Positions 24,228 through 36,617 of a stretch of DNA of 64,000 nucleotides are shown piece by piece (positions within the stretch are counted from its first letter, which is position 1; every line of letters begins with the position of its first letter). This stretch comes from Litoditis marina. Its lineage: Eukaryota; Nematoda; Chromadorea; Rhabditida; Rhabditidae. The notes beneath the pieces are model-generated. The model made no database searches and had not been told where the DNA came from. It was given only the letters and a program-made list of their open reading frames with translations. The position numbers and the translations under genes are program-made. Location: contig OZ038434.1 of assembly GCA_964036275.1 (NCBI GenBank), positions 23,177,879 to 23,241,878 on the forward strand. Direction: 5' to 3'.

Positions 24228-24569
24228 TAGGGTTGTTAATTGAGTTGAAAATTTCGAGTTTTCGAAAATTCGAGTTTTCGAAAATTCGAGTTTTTCGAGT
24301 TTCCGATATTTCGAGTTTTTCGAGTTCTGAAAATTTTCGAGTTTTTCGAGTTTCCGATATTTCGAGTTTTTCGAGTTCTGAAAATTTTCGAGTTTTTCGA
24401 GTTTCCGATATTTCGAGTTTTTCGAGTTCTGAAAATTTTCGAGTTTTTCGAGTTTCGAGTTTTTCGAGTTTTCGAAATTTCGAGTTTCGAGTTTTTCGAG
24501 TTTTCGAAATTTCGAGTTTCGAGTTCAACTCGAAACTCGAAATTTCGAGTTTATTTTTTAACAACCCTA
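24228..24569. mobile_element. hAT-like element with TTTCGAG repeats (copy 3)
   Basis: Ends TAGGGTTGTTAATTGAG / TTTTTTAACAACCCTA. Perfect 8-bp target duplication GTCTGTAA at 24220-24227 and 24570-24577. The interior is a higher-order repeat in which TTTTTCGAG blocks alternate with CCGATATTTCGAG and TCTGAAAATTTTCGAG, period about 60 bp, three to four times. It lies between cpf-2 and pdf-2. Confidence 0.9.
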
Positions 24570-24620
24570 GTCTGTAACAAGTCCACATGCATGAATATCC
24601 CGGCACCGGTCAAAAATATT

Positions 24621-24744
24621 TTAAAGAAGGGCGATTATGTGGTCCAATCGCAACGCTTCAGTCCTTTAAACTGCAATACATTTTTCAATTGCAGTTTGAA
24701 GGACCATTGACACGGGATTGGTCCACATTATCGTCCTTCTTTAA
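24621..24744. mobile_element. TTAA-flanked palindromic MITE (copy 3)
   Basis: TTAA at both ends and the same hairpin arms; 51 bp from the hAT-like element. Confidence 0.85.
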
Positions 24745-24802
24745 CACTAGACACAAAGACAGATCAAACTACAATCACAGATGAAACAGAATTGAGTCAT
24801 CG

Positions 24803-25039
24803 TATAGTGCTCACATTTCCCAACTGGACTCGTTGGCAGCGTGCTAAAAACTTTGCAAGACTGTTATTTAGAGGAAACATATATTTTACAGAAAGTTTCT
24901 CTGAATACGATATATAACGAACGGGAAAAACCCTTCACATAAACTTCTATTGTTTTGAAGTATTTCAACATGTTCAAAAACTGCCTTGAAATTTCATTGG
25001 CAAGCTAGCAAGTCCAGTTGGAAAATGTGCAAACTATAT
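24803..25039. mobile_element. TIR element, TTTCCCAACTGGACT family (copy 3)
   Basis: Same orientation as the copy at 10672-10908; the ends abut the next element, sharing the TATA at 25037-25040. Confidence 0.8.
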
Positions 25040-25272
25040 AGTCCGTTTCACGCAACAATAGCCTTCTACAGTGAGCTTATGAAACTTTTAAGAAAATTTT
25101 TCCTATCTTTTAGATATTGCGAATAGTTTAAACTTTGAGATTTCGCTTTCCATATTGGTTACTACAAGCATAGAAAACAGTGAATCTAAATTCATATTTA
25201 TTGGTTCGATAAATGCCCTTGAATATTCGAAAGATTACTGTAGAAAGTCATCGATTGGTGAAACGAACTATA
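25037..25272. mobile_element. TIR element, TATAGTCCGTTTCACC family (copy 1)
   Basis: Inverted ends TATAGTCCGTTTCACGCAA / GGTGAAACGAACTATA with inner CTTCTACAGT / ACTGTAGAAAG. Termini start and end with TA, suggesting Tc1/mariner-type TA targets. Further copies: 25895-26130, 46631-46866, 47859-48014, 57201-57417 and 62989-63224. Confidence 0.8.
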
Positions 25273-25894
25273 CTTACCGGCTGTTCATGAACTGTTTCTG
25301 TGAACGTTCTCTGCTCCAAAATGAGGTGACTAAGAAAAGAGCGAACATCTCCGGAAAAAACCACAATCTAACGTTTTTCTGATAGAATAGTAATTTTCTG
25401 TGTGAATATAGTGGAAGCGAACGTGTCTTCAATTTTTAGTTTGTGGATTCCAAAACTGTAACTCATAACATCTGTTGAGTAAAGGGTGAAGCACGAGAAT
25501 TGCATCTGAGATAGCGAAAACAATCGGTGACTAAAGAATAATTTTTGAAAAAGGTGAGAACAAATGAGGTGTTTTTCAGGTGAAGACATCACATTTTGAC
25601 ATTGTTCCGGGATTGCATCGACTTTCATTCCTTCACAACGTAGGAAAAATGAGACCCAGTTTGCAATTTGAGGGTACAGACGGGTTATTAAACAGTGACC
25701 GTATTTACTGAGCTCAAATAGGCTGAAGGGACTCGAGCAAATTTTCTATGGAAATTTTCTCCATGGTTTTGTCAAATTTTCATTCGTTTTTGCTCATACG
25801 TTGAAATGTTATGCCTAACTTGACTAAAAACATGATAAACTATCCGGATGAACAGAAAAACGTTCTATAAATCTGAATTGAAAACTTGCTCAAA

Positions 25895-26130
25895 TATAGT
25901 CTGTTTCACGCAAGAATAGCCCTCTACAGTAAGATTAAAAAACTTTTAGGTGAATTTATCATATCTTGTAGGTGTTGTACATAGTTCAAACTTTGTGATT
26001 TCGTTTTCCACTTTGGGTACTACAGTCATACAGAACAGTGAATCTAAAATTCTGTTTGTTGATTAGATAAATGCGTTTGAATTTTTAAAAGATTACTGTA
26101 GAAAGTTATCGATTGGTGAAACGGAGTATA
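25895..26130. mobile_element. TIR element, TATAGTCCGTTTCACC family (copy 2)
   Basis: About 236 bp, close in length to copy 1 and alike in interior (GATTTCGTTTTCCAC, ACAGTGAATCTAAA). It sits inside a larger inverted pair, 25696-25728 and 26140-26173 (CCGTATTTACTGAGCTCAAATAG and its inverse), so it may be nested in an older element. Confidence 0.8.
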
Positions 26131-26578
26131 GCTTACCTGGCTATTTGAGCTTAGTGAATACGGCCCCAGGGTTTTTGCACTTATCGGTGAACTCTCCCTC
26201 GAACTTACTCCACACAAGCATCCAACTCGCGATCAAAACATCGTGAGACTACAGTTTACGAGATTCACATTGTGAAGTTTTAAAACACGAACCTGCAGTA
26301 TATTTAAGGAACTGACACACCGGGATTTATTGAAGCATGTTGGCATTTGTGTTGAGTCAAAGTCACGTGAATGCTTCTTAGTAGAAAGATACGTGGTACG
26401 TTTCGCACATCGAAAAATGAGTATACCGTATACCAACAACATCGCCGTTTGTGGTGTCTTCCACACTGAACGGGTCGCTCAGATAAGCTCATTGTTTGTA
26501 GTATGATCTCTCCGAGTTTAACTTTTCTCAACATTTTAAAATGTCTTTCGTTTATGTAGATCAAACACATGTATTGTC

Positions 26579-26820
26579 GGCGAATTCCACAACGAACCGC
26601 GAATTTCGTTAACCCTGACAGTTAACCGTTAACCATTTAACCAATTTTTACAGTTAACCATTTAACCATTTTTCTATTAACCCTTTGGTAACCCTTTTTT
26701 CTAACGTCTTTTGGGCGAAATTCGCGGTTACCAAGTGATTAACAAAAGTGTTAACCATTTTTTTGGTTAACGGTTAACTGGCGCGGTTAACAAAAAACGC
26801 GGTTAAATGAAGAATTTGCC
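26579..26820. mobile_element. GGTTAA-iterated palindromic element (copy 2)
   Basis: Dense TTAACC units running rightward, then GGTTAA units, with ends GGCGAATTCCACAACGAACC and AAATGAAGAATTTGCC. Related to 1650-1830. It lies just beyond the 3' end of pdf-2. Confidence 0.7.
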
Positions 26821-26905
26821 CATATTGTCTTTCCCTACGATCACCTGTTTCGATAGAGCCACTCTCCTTGCAACCTCTTTAACACCTTGTAAATTTCGTA
26901 ACAAC

Positions 26906-26911
26906 TTTATT
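26906..26911 (-). promoter_or_regulatory. Candidate pdf-2 poly(A) signal
   Basis: AATAAA on the minus strand about 165 bases after the pdf-2 stop codon, which would give a 3'UTR of roughly 180 bases. Confidence 0.45.
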
Positions 26912-27074
26912 CAAAGAAGTTTTGCATCAACATTTATATGCACATCGGATGCACACACAGTTCTTATGGAAAAGAGATCGACAAATCACACCGTCTATAA
27001 AAGTAACCACAGATTTGACTACCGTAACCGGCAAATGGGGAAACAAATAAATTATCCTTCGGGTGAAATTTCGT

Positions 27075-29587
27075 CTACTTTCCCACGTCTCCGAGGCGAT
27101 CCAGGGTTCCGAAGTTCTTGAGAATGTGGTTCACGACCTCCGCGTTATTTCTCTTCTGGGGACCCTGCAAAAATCGATATAGATCAATGTCAATCAATAA
27201 CTCTGTTTTGTGTTATTTCTCTTCGTAATGCTTCAGTCACTCGAAAGTTCGTGTTTTTGTCACCAAAAAGCACGATCACGTAGGAGTTCCAGCTATTAAA
27301 GAAGGACGATTATGTGGACCAATCCCGTGTCAACGGTCCTTTAAACTGAAACTGAAAAATGTATTGCAGTTTAAAGGACTGAATCGTTCGGATTGGACCA
27401 CATAATCGTCCTTCTATGAAGCTCTCAAAAAACGAGTTGGGAAAAAGTGGGATTTTGAGAGAAAATAAGAATTGTGAAATAACAAAAGATAATTTTTCCC
27501 CGTGCCAAATTTTTTTCACTTATTCTTCAAGTCTGGCAACTTTTCATTTAGGCGCAATTACATTCATCGAACGGCTTAATTTAATTTAATTAGAAAAGTC
27601 ATTTAGAGCCAAAGTAAACAGAGCAAGAATTTGAATGAGCCTGACGTGTTTTTTTATCGAAAACGTCAGAATTAAGTTAATTGGGTATTGAAAAATATCG
27701 TCATAGGCCCTGGTAGTCAATGAGTTTGGCAGCATGGAACTTGGGATTATAGTCGTCGCCAACGTAAGGACGGGAGGGAACTGTATACCTCATTTTCGCT
27801 GTGTACGCAAACATGTCTCTGATTCCAAAGCATGCCCGATATGTATTCTAGTAGCGCAGTTGTTATAGCCCTGATCCGGAAATTTCGCTCTCAGGTTCGA
27901 TTCCGGCGAGAGACAGGAATTTATGAATATGACACTCACTATGGAGTAGTCAATGAGTTTGGCAGCTTGGTGATGGAATTTAGGATTAGTGGTTTTTTTC
28001 TTGAAAACGTATGGTTTCGAAAACGGCTGAAAAACTACATAATCTTCCACGAGTGAAGACGTTTTACAGAGCTCTTCGATTTTTGACCTCTGATGTTGCA
28101 ACATTGGAATTGGCTAGAGACCAGCCAAATTCCAACTCACGTCATCTAAATTCTTCGAATGGGGGTGAATAAATTAAAAAAAACCTCAACAATTCAGTCG
28201 CTGAACTTTGGAACAAAAATTAATCAGGTTTCTCAGATTTCAGCTGATTTTAATCTTTTGAACAGGTGAAAAGTTAATAAAAACGTTTTGCGCCATTTAT
28301 CGGAAAATTCCGAGAAACATTGAGGGTTACTGTGACGCGGAACAAATAAAAAGAGGTTAGAATCTGTTCGGTTTTTGTGAACATAAACCTTTCAAAAGTG
28401 ATCACTTCAACTTTGAGTATAAAAAAATTTGGGTTTGACTCCAGTTTGTATATAATGTTAACTATTTAAACTGCTTTTCCACGGACTTTTCACATAATTC
28501 CTGAGGCTGTGACGTATTAAAAACTGACTAATATAAGAAAACGAAGAAAAAATGTATGAATATATGAATTAGGCGATGACTTATAGCACACGAGATCATA
28601 AATTAGATTGAGTGCGGACTTTTTTGCTATTTTGTGAATAATGAGCACGAAGTACACGTTTCAACTACATTTTCCTCGTCTCTAATCTAAACTTTTTTGG
28701 ATAAAGTAGGATATTAAAAGAGGAAATATGCCAGTCTGGGAATCCCATTCTGCGTCTCTACCTCTTTCCGAGTTGTTAATCCAACTTGCAGCTTATAGTT
28801 TATGAGTTCCGAGTCGGAAAATACGGAAAGCCTTGAGTTCTTTCAAGTCAATTAGAGTCGAAATTTCAGAATCATAGTTTCTCCACACTCTCGGTGAAGT
28901 TCGATCGTGTGCAAATTGTGTTTTCAATGAGACGTGACATCGTTGCACTGCACTAAGGATAGAAAAAACGTGTTTTCGTTGGTCTTGCATCAAACTTTAT
29001 CAAAAACGGTTACAAATTTCCTTTATCAATCTTTCTTTTGAGAAAATCACAAACCTGTCTCATCTGAAGGAACCTGAAGATACCGCTGGACGGATATTGA
29101 TAGTAGTTTCCGATTTCTGGCGCCGCGCCAGCGGATCCCAACTGGAAAAGTACAGTACACCTCGATTATTATTGTCAAAATACTCGAATTGGCCATATTT
29201 CACCAATTTCTTCCACAAAACAACTCACTGTAGTTGGAAAATAGGTGTATATCTTTGCAGGCCAATTCTCTTGCCAGCTTCAAAATCAGGTATACAGTAT
29301 GCTTCCGATTCAACTTTGGTCAGGACTACAAACCTGTTTGCACAAATTCAGTCCTTCCTTGATTATCCATATTGCGCCATATAATGAGTTTTCATACACG
29401 TTTTTTGATCTACTAGTTCCTCTACAAGTTTTTGACCAACAACTTTTTTAGTTTTTGACCTACACCTTTTTACCCTTGGTCTACAAATCACTAAAAAACG
29501 TACGTTACTCCGTGACTGTGCTGTGGCGGAACTGATTAGCAGAGAGACGAAAAGCACTGAGAGGACCATCATTCGAGAGACACACAT
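27075..29587 (-). CDS. pdf-2: PDF-2 (NLP-37) neuropeptide precursor
   Basis: Three phase-0 exons, 29587-29504, 29141-29055 and 27164-27075, encode 86 aa. Exon 1 is a signal peptide (MMVLSVLFVSLLISSATAQS). Exon 2 is a spacer. Exon 3 begins with a dibasic KR site and then encodes one PDF-type peptide starting NNAEVVNHILKNFG and ending LDRLGDV, followed by GK, where the glycine supplies a C-terminal amide, and a stop. This is the C. elegans PDF-2 peptide with, as far as I recall, a single Ala-to-Thr change after NFG. PDF peptides act on the class B receptor PDFR-1 in locomotion and arousal. The initiator ATG follows a TATTTGCAG acceptor by one base, as expected for spliced-leader trans-splicing. 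Intron 2 is 1.9 kb and contains a TTAA MITE and a tRNA-derived repeat. ATG at residue 6 or 7 is an alternative start. Confidence 0.93.
27296..27419. mobile_element. TTAA-flanked palindromic MITE (copy 4)
   Basis: In pdf-2 intron 2. The left TTAA is intact and the right end is mutated (CTTCTATGAA). Confidence 0.8.
27784..27948 (+). mobile_element. tRNA-derived SINE-like repeat, TTTTCGCTGTGTACG family (copy 1)
   Basis: A box TAGCGCAGTTG and B box GGTTCGATTCC at tRNA-like spacing, preceded by TTTTCGCTGTGTACG. The same head and B box occur at 51412-51532, and a B-box/body fragment at about 44047-44105. A direct repeat AGTCAATGAGTTTGGCAGC lies on both sides (27717 and 27947), which could be a target duplication. 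In pdf-2 intron 2. Confidence 0.5.
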
Positions 29588-29600
29588 TCTGCAAATAGAT
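29588..29600 (-). promoter_or_regulatory. Probable spliced-leader acceptor of pdf-2
   Basis: ATCTATTTGCAG on the minus strand, immediately before the base preceding the ATG. No in-frame coding sequence is seen upstream, so a trans-splice site fits better than a cis intron. Confidence 0.55.
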
Positions 29601-29995
29601 AGATTATATATTATTATTGTTCTTATTAATAACATTAATTGAATACTAATAGAAATGGTTTTCATATAAACTTCAATAACTGGAAGATAATATGGAAAGA
29701 GAGGATAGAGGAAACTTGACTAGGGAATGAAGGAACAGGGGAGAGAGAGAAGAGAGTGAAAGATAGAGAAAGGGTAGTGGGGAGGGAGAGAGAGATAGGA
29801 AGAGGGTAAGCGAGGGAGAGAGAGACATAGAGGGTAGAGAGAGAGATAGATAGAGAGTGAGTGAAATAAAGAGAGTAAGAGAAGAAAACAGAGGGGGAGG
29901 ATCAATACAGATCGAGACAGGGGAAGGTAGAGAGAGAACGACAGAAAGTCAGGTATAGAGGGAGAGAGAAGAAGACAAATAAAGTGAGAGAGAGA

Positions 29996-30008
29996 AGAGA
30001 GAGATAGT

Positions 30009-30080
<72 letters not shown>
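29996..30080. repeat. GA microsatellite
   Basis: A long (GA)n run closing a 340-bp GA-rich zone that begins near 29742, upstream of pdf-2. Confidence 0.9.
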
Positions 30081-30082
<2 letters not shown>

Positions 30083-30408
30083 GTCCCTCCACGTGCAACC
30101 ATGCCATTGAGCCCCCTCCTCCCCGGTGGGCGTGTGCAATACTAGTACAATTACCCGTGAATGTTTCAAGCTCCGCGAAATACTCAGAACCTCCCATAAA
30201 CACCGGAAAGGGAACTCGTTCTCTAGTAGCGAAATGTGGTGGAATCGTTGCAGGAAGGTGGATCACATTTGATGTTGGAGTCAGAGTGGTAAGGGAACTG
30301 TTGTTATTTTTTGTAGTGTATGAAGTACTAAGTTTTATGAGAACGAGAGAAGGTTTTTGGACTATTCTCTAAAGATAGACAGTTTTTGATCTACATAAAG
30401 TAGTTAAA

Positions 30409-30533
30409 ATAAAAGAAGGACGGTTATGTGGACCAATCTCGTGTCAGCGTTCCTTGAAACTGCAATTGAAAAATGTATTGCAGTTTAAAGGACTGAACCG
30501 TTGCGATTGGACCGCATAATCGTCCTTCTTCAA
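30409..30533. mobile_element. TTAA MITE family (copy 5)
   Basis: Same hairpin; ends are eroded to ATAA and TCAA. Confidence 0.8.
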
Positions 30534-30902
30534 CAGCATATTCTCACGTTCCCACGAGATGTTAAGTTGATGATGTAAACAATAAGTTTGTAGAAGTTAA
30601 AACTATAGCCACTTTTCACCGTAAACCCGGGAATATTTGCACTTTTTTGAGTTTACGTGACAATATTTGACTAGCAATATAGATTCGTTCTCGTCGAGAT
30701 ATTTTTATCTTTTATATACTGTTTTCCAACAGAATCCGTACGTGGCAGCCACAACAAAACATAAAATACGTATATTCTACGTATGAATGAAGAAGTTGAT
30801 TAACTAAAAATATGGGGAGAAATACTAGTAAACAACTTTTGTATGAAGGAATTTGTATAGAGTAATCAGGCTGTTTGCGAGATAACTTTTTCTGTTTGTG
30901 CA

Positions 30903-31216
30903 AATTTTGATACGTCTCCTCCCTGCGTCTCCTCAAACATACGCTGTTTCTCCACTGAAGCATCTCGCCGGCGGCGCACCAATTTCTCCAACCTCATTTG
31001 AAGTTTTTATGAGTTTCTCATGAGATACCTTATGAGCGACTCGGGAGCTCCCAAGGTGGTATTATAGCATGGAATGGGATGTCAGAAGCCCGTGAGATAT
31101 AGCTCATGAGGTATCTCATGAGTTTTTGAGGGATTGGTACGTCGCGTGGGATAGAAATATCGGAAAATAGTGCGTAAAACGAGAGACGCAGGATGAGATG
31201 AAGGTGCCGGGATACT
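30903..31216. mobile_element. Broken GTACGTATGCTAGAAGATCCC-family element with a CTCATGAG palindrome inserted
   Basis: The left remnant (CTGCGTCTCCTCAAACATACG, about 30914) and right remnant (GAGACGCAGGATGAGATGAAG, about 31183) are parts of the family at 5348. Between them lies an inverted repeat made from CTCATGAG/GAGATACC blocks, similar to 40238-40378. The rest of 31217-33070 holds only a CT tract, the element at 31772-31905 and no recognised gene. Confidence 0.5.
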
Positions 31217-31771
31217 TTTGCACCTTCGGAGCACCCAAAAAACCTAACTTGTTCACAAGGGTTAATAATGGGTACATTATAGTTTAAAGTTTTTTTCTTT
31301 GGGCACTGTATTGCAAGACGAGATCTGTTTTCTATGAGACTACATTAGTACTAATCTGAATGAGTTGTTCATAATCCATCATCGAACTTTCTTCTTTATG
31401 TTTCTACAGAAAAGAGGATTAATGCATCATATCTGGAAAATGATATCAAACACTACGTGGCTTTGCTCCTTTTTTTTGTGCTATGTCTCAATTTCCATCT
31501 ATCTTACTCTCTCACCCTCTCTCTCTTACCCTCCCTCTCTCTCACCCCCTATCTCTATTCTATTCATCACTCTCCCTCTTTTCTCCCTCCCTCCCTCCCC
31601 CCCCCCCTCTCGTATATCATCTTCCCAATTCTGACTACTATTCCCATAACCACATGTCATCTAGTAATTCAGCCCCATAAGTTAGTTTCCATAATTTATT
31701 CCAATTCCTCGAAATAGCTAAATAGATCAAAAGTATGGCTAATTGGTAATTGCCCTCCCTGAGAGTATGTT

Positions 31772-31905
31772 TATACTAGGAGTAAAATGAATAGTCACGT
31801 AAAGTGAGCATTCTAATGAGATATCGTGCACTTTGTCATTGCACGTTTCTGAGTTCTGCTGTGTTTAACATGTTTCACGTGACTGTGAAATTGACTAACA
31901 GAATA
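31772..31905. mobile_element. TIR element, CACGTGAAACATGTTAAACACAGC family (copy 3)
   Basis: Ends TATACTAGGAGTAAAATGAATAG and TTGACTAACAGAATAG, orientation as at 7318. Confidence 0.75.
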
Positions 31906-33807
31906 GTCGGTGTCATTCCCACTCAGACTGCTACAGTACACCTACCTTTTCAATTACCGTTACAATGCAAACTGCGTGGTTTGACGGAAATTTCGTTCAA
32001 TATCTGTGATTGGGAATCAGAATGGAATACCGAAATATTTTTTGATACTATTTACGCAACTAAAATAGTTGAAGAGTTTTGTAGGATTGAAAAGACTAAA
32101 GACTATACAGCATTCAACTAATTCATTGCGAACAGGTGAAAAATATTATCGGAAAGGCACTAATTTTGGCTATTCAGAGAGAAAATAAGGATATTTATAA
32201 CTTTTCTTATAAAGGAATGTAGGCGTAAGGAACTAGTTGAATTACATTTTGAAATAAAAAAGTTATTTGAGACTTGGCTTGGCTATAAGCCATCAACCAT
32301 AAATGGTTTAGATGCACACTGGCTTATATGTCTTAAAAACCCGCTGCACTGTCATGATTCTACGATATATTGAGAAAAAACTTGATTCCAAAATTAAACT
32401 GGGAAAATTTAATAGGGAACTGTATCGGATTTTGATCTTTGCACTCCTCGTTGTTTTCCAGTTACGCCAGAAGCACGCCGGCGTCAAACTACAAACACAG
32501 CAAAACTCCGGTACATGTACCGCCTAAGCCTGCCTTCTTCAGAACGAATTCTATACAGTACTAAGAAACATGTTATTGGAACGACGCTAATTCGGGTTAT
32601 TGAAGATGAAAATAGTTATATTTACAACTTTCGCGCAAGTGTAGGCGTGAATGACCTAAACATATATGAGACCTTGATTGTATCAGATTGTGTAGGTCAA
32701 AGATCGTCAAACCCCGCACTTGCAAAACGGTACCGTCCGCTGACCACAATCTGTTAGATGAGAGTGTTCACGGTTCCTTTAACGCAAGTCAATGAAAATA
32801 TGATGTGAAACGTGAATTTTACCAATGCAAGTTCAAAAATGTTGTTGTGTATCGTAGTTTGAACTTTCTGGTTGCACCGGAACTAGAACATGTAATCAGG
32901 TGCATTCATTAATGACTAAGAAACCTGAGTCAAGAAAACATTTTCTTCTCATTCGTATTGTAGTTGGGAATTGGATAATGTCATGAGAATATAAATTCTC
33001 GGAATGTAGTCGGGTTGGAAGGGAAATTTGTATTCGACAGAGGAAAAATTAGTCAGACCTAGAGGGCTATAGAGAGAGGAAGAAAGAGAGAGGTAGATGG
33101 ATAGAGAGAGAATGGGGGGGGGGGGTGGTGACGACAAAAAGAGGTGAAAGAAAAAAGTTCGAGAAGAAAGATTAGGAGAGATGAAAGAAAAAAGCGTGGT
33201 TAGAGTGAAACTAGATCAAGAGGAAGAGTGAGAGATGAAGAGAGAGAAAGAGAGAGAGACAGACAGAGACAAAGAGAGACAAATAGACAGGGTGAGAGAG
33301 AGTATGAAAGAGAGGGAAAGAGAGAAATAAAGAGAGAGTCGTTTTCCGTACCCACGCACAGCCTATATGATTCGTGTACATGGAAGGGGCGGGTAAAATG
33401 TATGATGAAGGTAATAAATGAGAATGGCGAGAGAGTGTGGGAAAAGAGGAGACGCGGAGAAAGAGAGTGTTTTCCGAGAACATTGCGAGGGAGAAATATG
33501 GGAAAAGATGGTAACAGGAAAGTCATGGATTAGATGAAAGTGGAATGATAAAGAGAGAGAGAGAGAGAGAGAATGAATGAATGAATTTATTACGCAAATG
33601 AAGCGTGTGATAAGATAAATTGGTAAAATGGAAAACATTGTCGAGATTGCAAAGACAGTATGGTTCAAACGCGGAAAGATATTATAGCAAGTTGGAGGCA
33701 AATTCTACACGGAACCGAAAACATAGGTAATATACAGTACAAGAATGGATAATATGGCAATAGTTACATCGTAAACAGTCAGTCAATACAGTACATATGT
33801 CACAATA

Positions 33808-36600
33808 TTATGTTATTATTCGTTTTAGCCCAGCAACTGAAAATGGCAAAGTCTTCTTTTTACTTAGTTTTAAGTATTTTGAGCCTGCTCGCACGGAGAA
33901 AAATTGCTGACGCAATTTTGTTTTTGGTATTGGAAAACTCAGTTTTGAGTTTGATCCTCTAGTTCTGGAGTTTGAAAAAGTATAAAAGTTTGAAGGTTTC
34001 AAACCTATCTGACCAGTTAAAATTTTGTGCACCATGACCAGATCGAATCTATCTCTACGACTGAGGAGAGATGTCAGACCAAGTATTCTATTTCGCACTT
34101 CAGATGAAGGTACTTTACAATAAGTATAGCCTCCTTTCCTCATGAACAACTTCCTAGTGAAGTCGTTTTGCACAGATTCAAGTGCTTTTACAGCACCTTT
34201 ATCTGAATTAAACACAGTACATCCACTTTCAACAATAGGACGAACATAAGTCTTATATAGTTTCACAAGGACGTCTTGTTTTTTAACTTTCAACGATTTG
34301 AATAAATTGAAAGTTCTTCTCTTTGCAAGTCTGCTTATTCTCTTACAATGATCAGCAAAGTTCAGTGATTCATCAATAATAAATCCTAAATCCCGCATAG
34401 TACTGACTTTCTCAACATCAGAGCAAGAAATAACGTAGTTTCTTTTCGGATTGTTTTTACCAATATGCATCATTTTCGTTTTTTCTACTGCTAATGGTAA
34501 CTGCCAGTCTTGTGACCATTCATACATCTTGTTTATAGCAGTCTGGAGATGGTCTGTAGTTTGGTCAGGAGGAAAACTCTGATAAACTTTCGTGTCATCC
34601 GCGAACACTTTACATCTAACTCTACCACCAATTGACAGCATTTCTGGAACTTCGCAGGTGTAAATGCTGAACAGTATTGGGGAAAGAACACCCCCCTGAG
34701 GGACTCCACTGGTAATTTTGTGAACTTCTGATTTTGCTCGACCAATAGTAACTTGAAATGTTCTTTCAGATAAGAAAGATGTAATCCAATTGACAATAGA
34801 GATATGAAACCTTAACGTTTTCAATCTATGCAGAAGTTTCACATGAGAAACTCGATCGAAGGCTTTTGAAAAATCGAAATAAACTACATCGGTACAGGAA
34901 TTCTTATCAATAGCTAATGACCAGTCATTAACGCATTCTAGCATTTGAGTTTCAACTGATTTTCCTGCACGAAAACCGTGTTGTTGTTCAGGAATTATGT
35001 TATTTCGTTCTAAATGCCTAACAACATGTTTCTTGAGTAGCTTTTCAAAAGCTCGTGCAAAGATCGACGTCAAGCTAATCGGACGATAATTACCAGGGTC
35101 TGTGAGAGGTGCCTTTTTGGGAATAGCAGTCACATATGAGTGTTTCCAACGATTCGGAACTTGGGACCGTATTAAACTTATATTGAAAATTAACTCAAGT
35201 GGTTCTGAAATCACACTGTGAACCTCTTTGATGAATTTGAACGGTATTTCGTCGGGAGTGACCGAAAAGGAGTTGGGCCATTTTCTAAGAATGCTTTCAA
35301 TATCCATTCGATTAAAGTACAGTGGGGTGTCTGGAACGGTAACTGGGAAATCAAAACTTGGCAGTTTTCCATTGTCAGAAGAGAAAACTTTAACAAAAGA
35401 CTCGGCAAGGAGATTTGCCTTCTCTAGATCGGAAACATACGTTTTACCATTCAAATCGATCAAACAAGACATATCTTTACATTTTCCGAGTTTTTTGTTA
35501 ACTAGTTTATAAACTTCTTGAGATGTGGCCTTACTCTACATTTTATTTTCTACAAATCGATTATACTTATTCAAAGCTTTGACGAATTTCGCAGTACAAA
35601 CACTGTATTCATCCCAAAGTGAGGGTGTATCTATTGATTGAGCTCTTTGCCACAGGGCCTCTCTATACGCGCTCAAATTCTGCAAGTGATCCGGTAAATT
35701 ACTCGCAGACGGTCTAACAAGTTTTAACGGGACAAATATATCTATCGTGTGGTTCAAAATTGTCAGAAAAAGTTCATACATTTCATTTAATGTTTTGACT
35801 GAAGAGAATGATCCCATCCAGTTGATATTCGAAAGATAAGAGCGAATCTTCTCAAAGTCAGCTGAACCAAAGGATTTAACGTAGACAGATGGTTCAACGG
35901 TATGTTCTATAGTTAGCTCAAACAGCACACTGTTGTGATCACTTGTTCCAATTGGAGCTACAACCTTACACTGTTGAATAAACTTATCATCATTACTGAG
36001 AATCAAATCCAGAACTGAGTTTTGCCGGGTTGGTTCCCGTACAAATTGTTTCATACCGCAATTTTCTATAGTTTCTAACCAATTTTCTACCGCACTCTCA
36101 TAATCAGATCGTTGATCGGTCAACCAATCTATGCTAGGATAGTTGAAATCGCCCAAACATAAAATAGGATGCTCACAAACCGAAAAGTCGCTGATACATT
36201 TGTGTAATTGAAATGAGTTACCTACTGAACATGATGGGGTGCGATAAACTGCAATCACTCTGAATTTTTGCGATGAAACAAAAACATCCGTCACTAAAAT
36301 TTCGTACGCATTGTGGCAGCATTCAGAGAACAAGTGTTTATATCTGAGACCTAATTTGAGCAGAATAGCCACTCCACCGCCTTGTTTACGCTTACGATCT
36401 CTACGTATAACTTGATATTTCGAGCACAAATCGCCTAGTAAAACTGAATCATCGTGTTTTGATTTCAACCATGTTTCAGATAATACAATAAGAGCCAAAG
36501 AATCATTTCGGAGTAGTGCTTGAAGAGAAATGCCATTTTTAGATGCGGAACGAATACTTGAATAGAGGCACTTAATGACTAATCTAGGAATACTAGTAAC
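33808..36600 (-). pseudogene. LINE ORF2: endonuclease and reverse transcriptase, one in-frame stop
   Basis: The endonuclease part is open from about 36600 to 35539 and shows APE-type motifs LSETWL, CLGDFNYPSIDW and GTSDHNSVLF. A TAG at 35536-35538 interrupts the frame. The same frame then stays open from 35535 to 33808 with the reverse transcriptase: GNYRPISLTSIFARAFEKLL, GFRAGKSVETQ, YFDFSKAFDRVSH, SGVPQGGVLSPILFSIYT and the catalytic box FADDTK. The FADDTK variant is typical of CR1/Jockey-type enzymes. No frameshift was seen, only the single stop. The start overlaps or closely follows the ORF1 stop in another frame. The element copies its own RNA by target-primed reverse transcription. Confidence 0.9.
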
Positions 36601-36617
36601 TAAAGGGGGCCGGAGAC

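Noticed and set aside
26141..26250. Minus-strand frame ending in GAVFTKLK and a stop
   Set aside because: Its end falls in an inverted repeat (25696-25728 / 26140-26173) and no convincing acceptor or partner exon was found.
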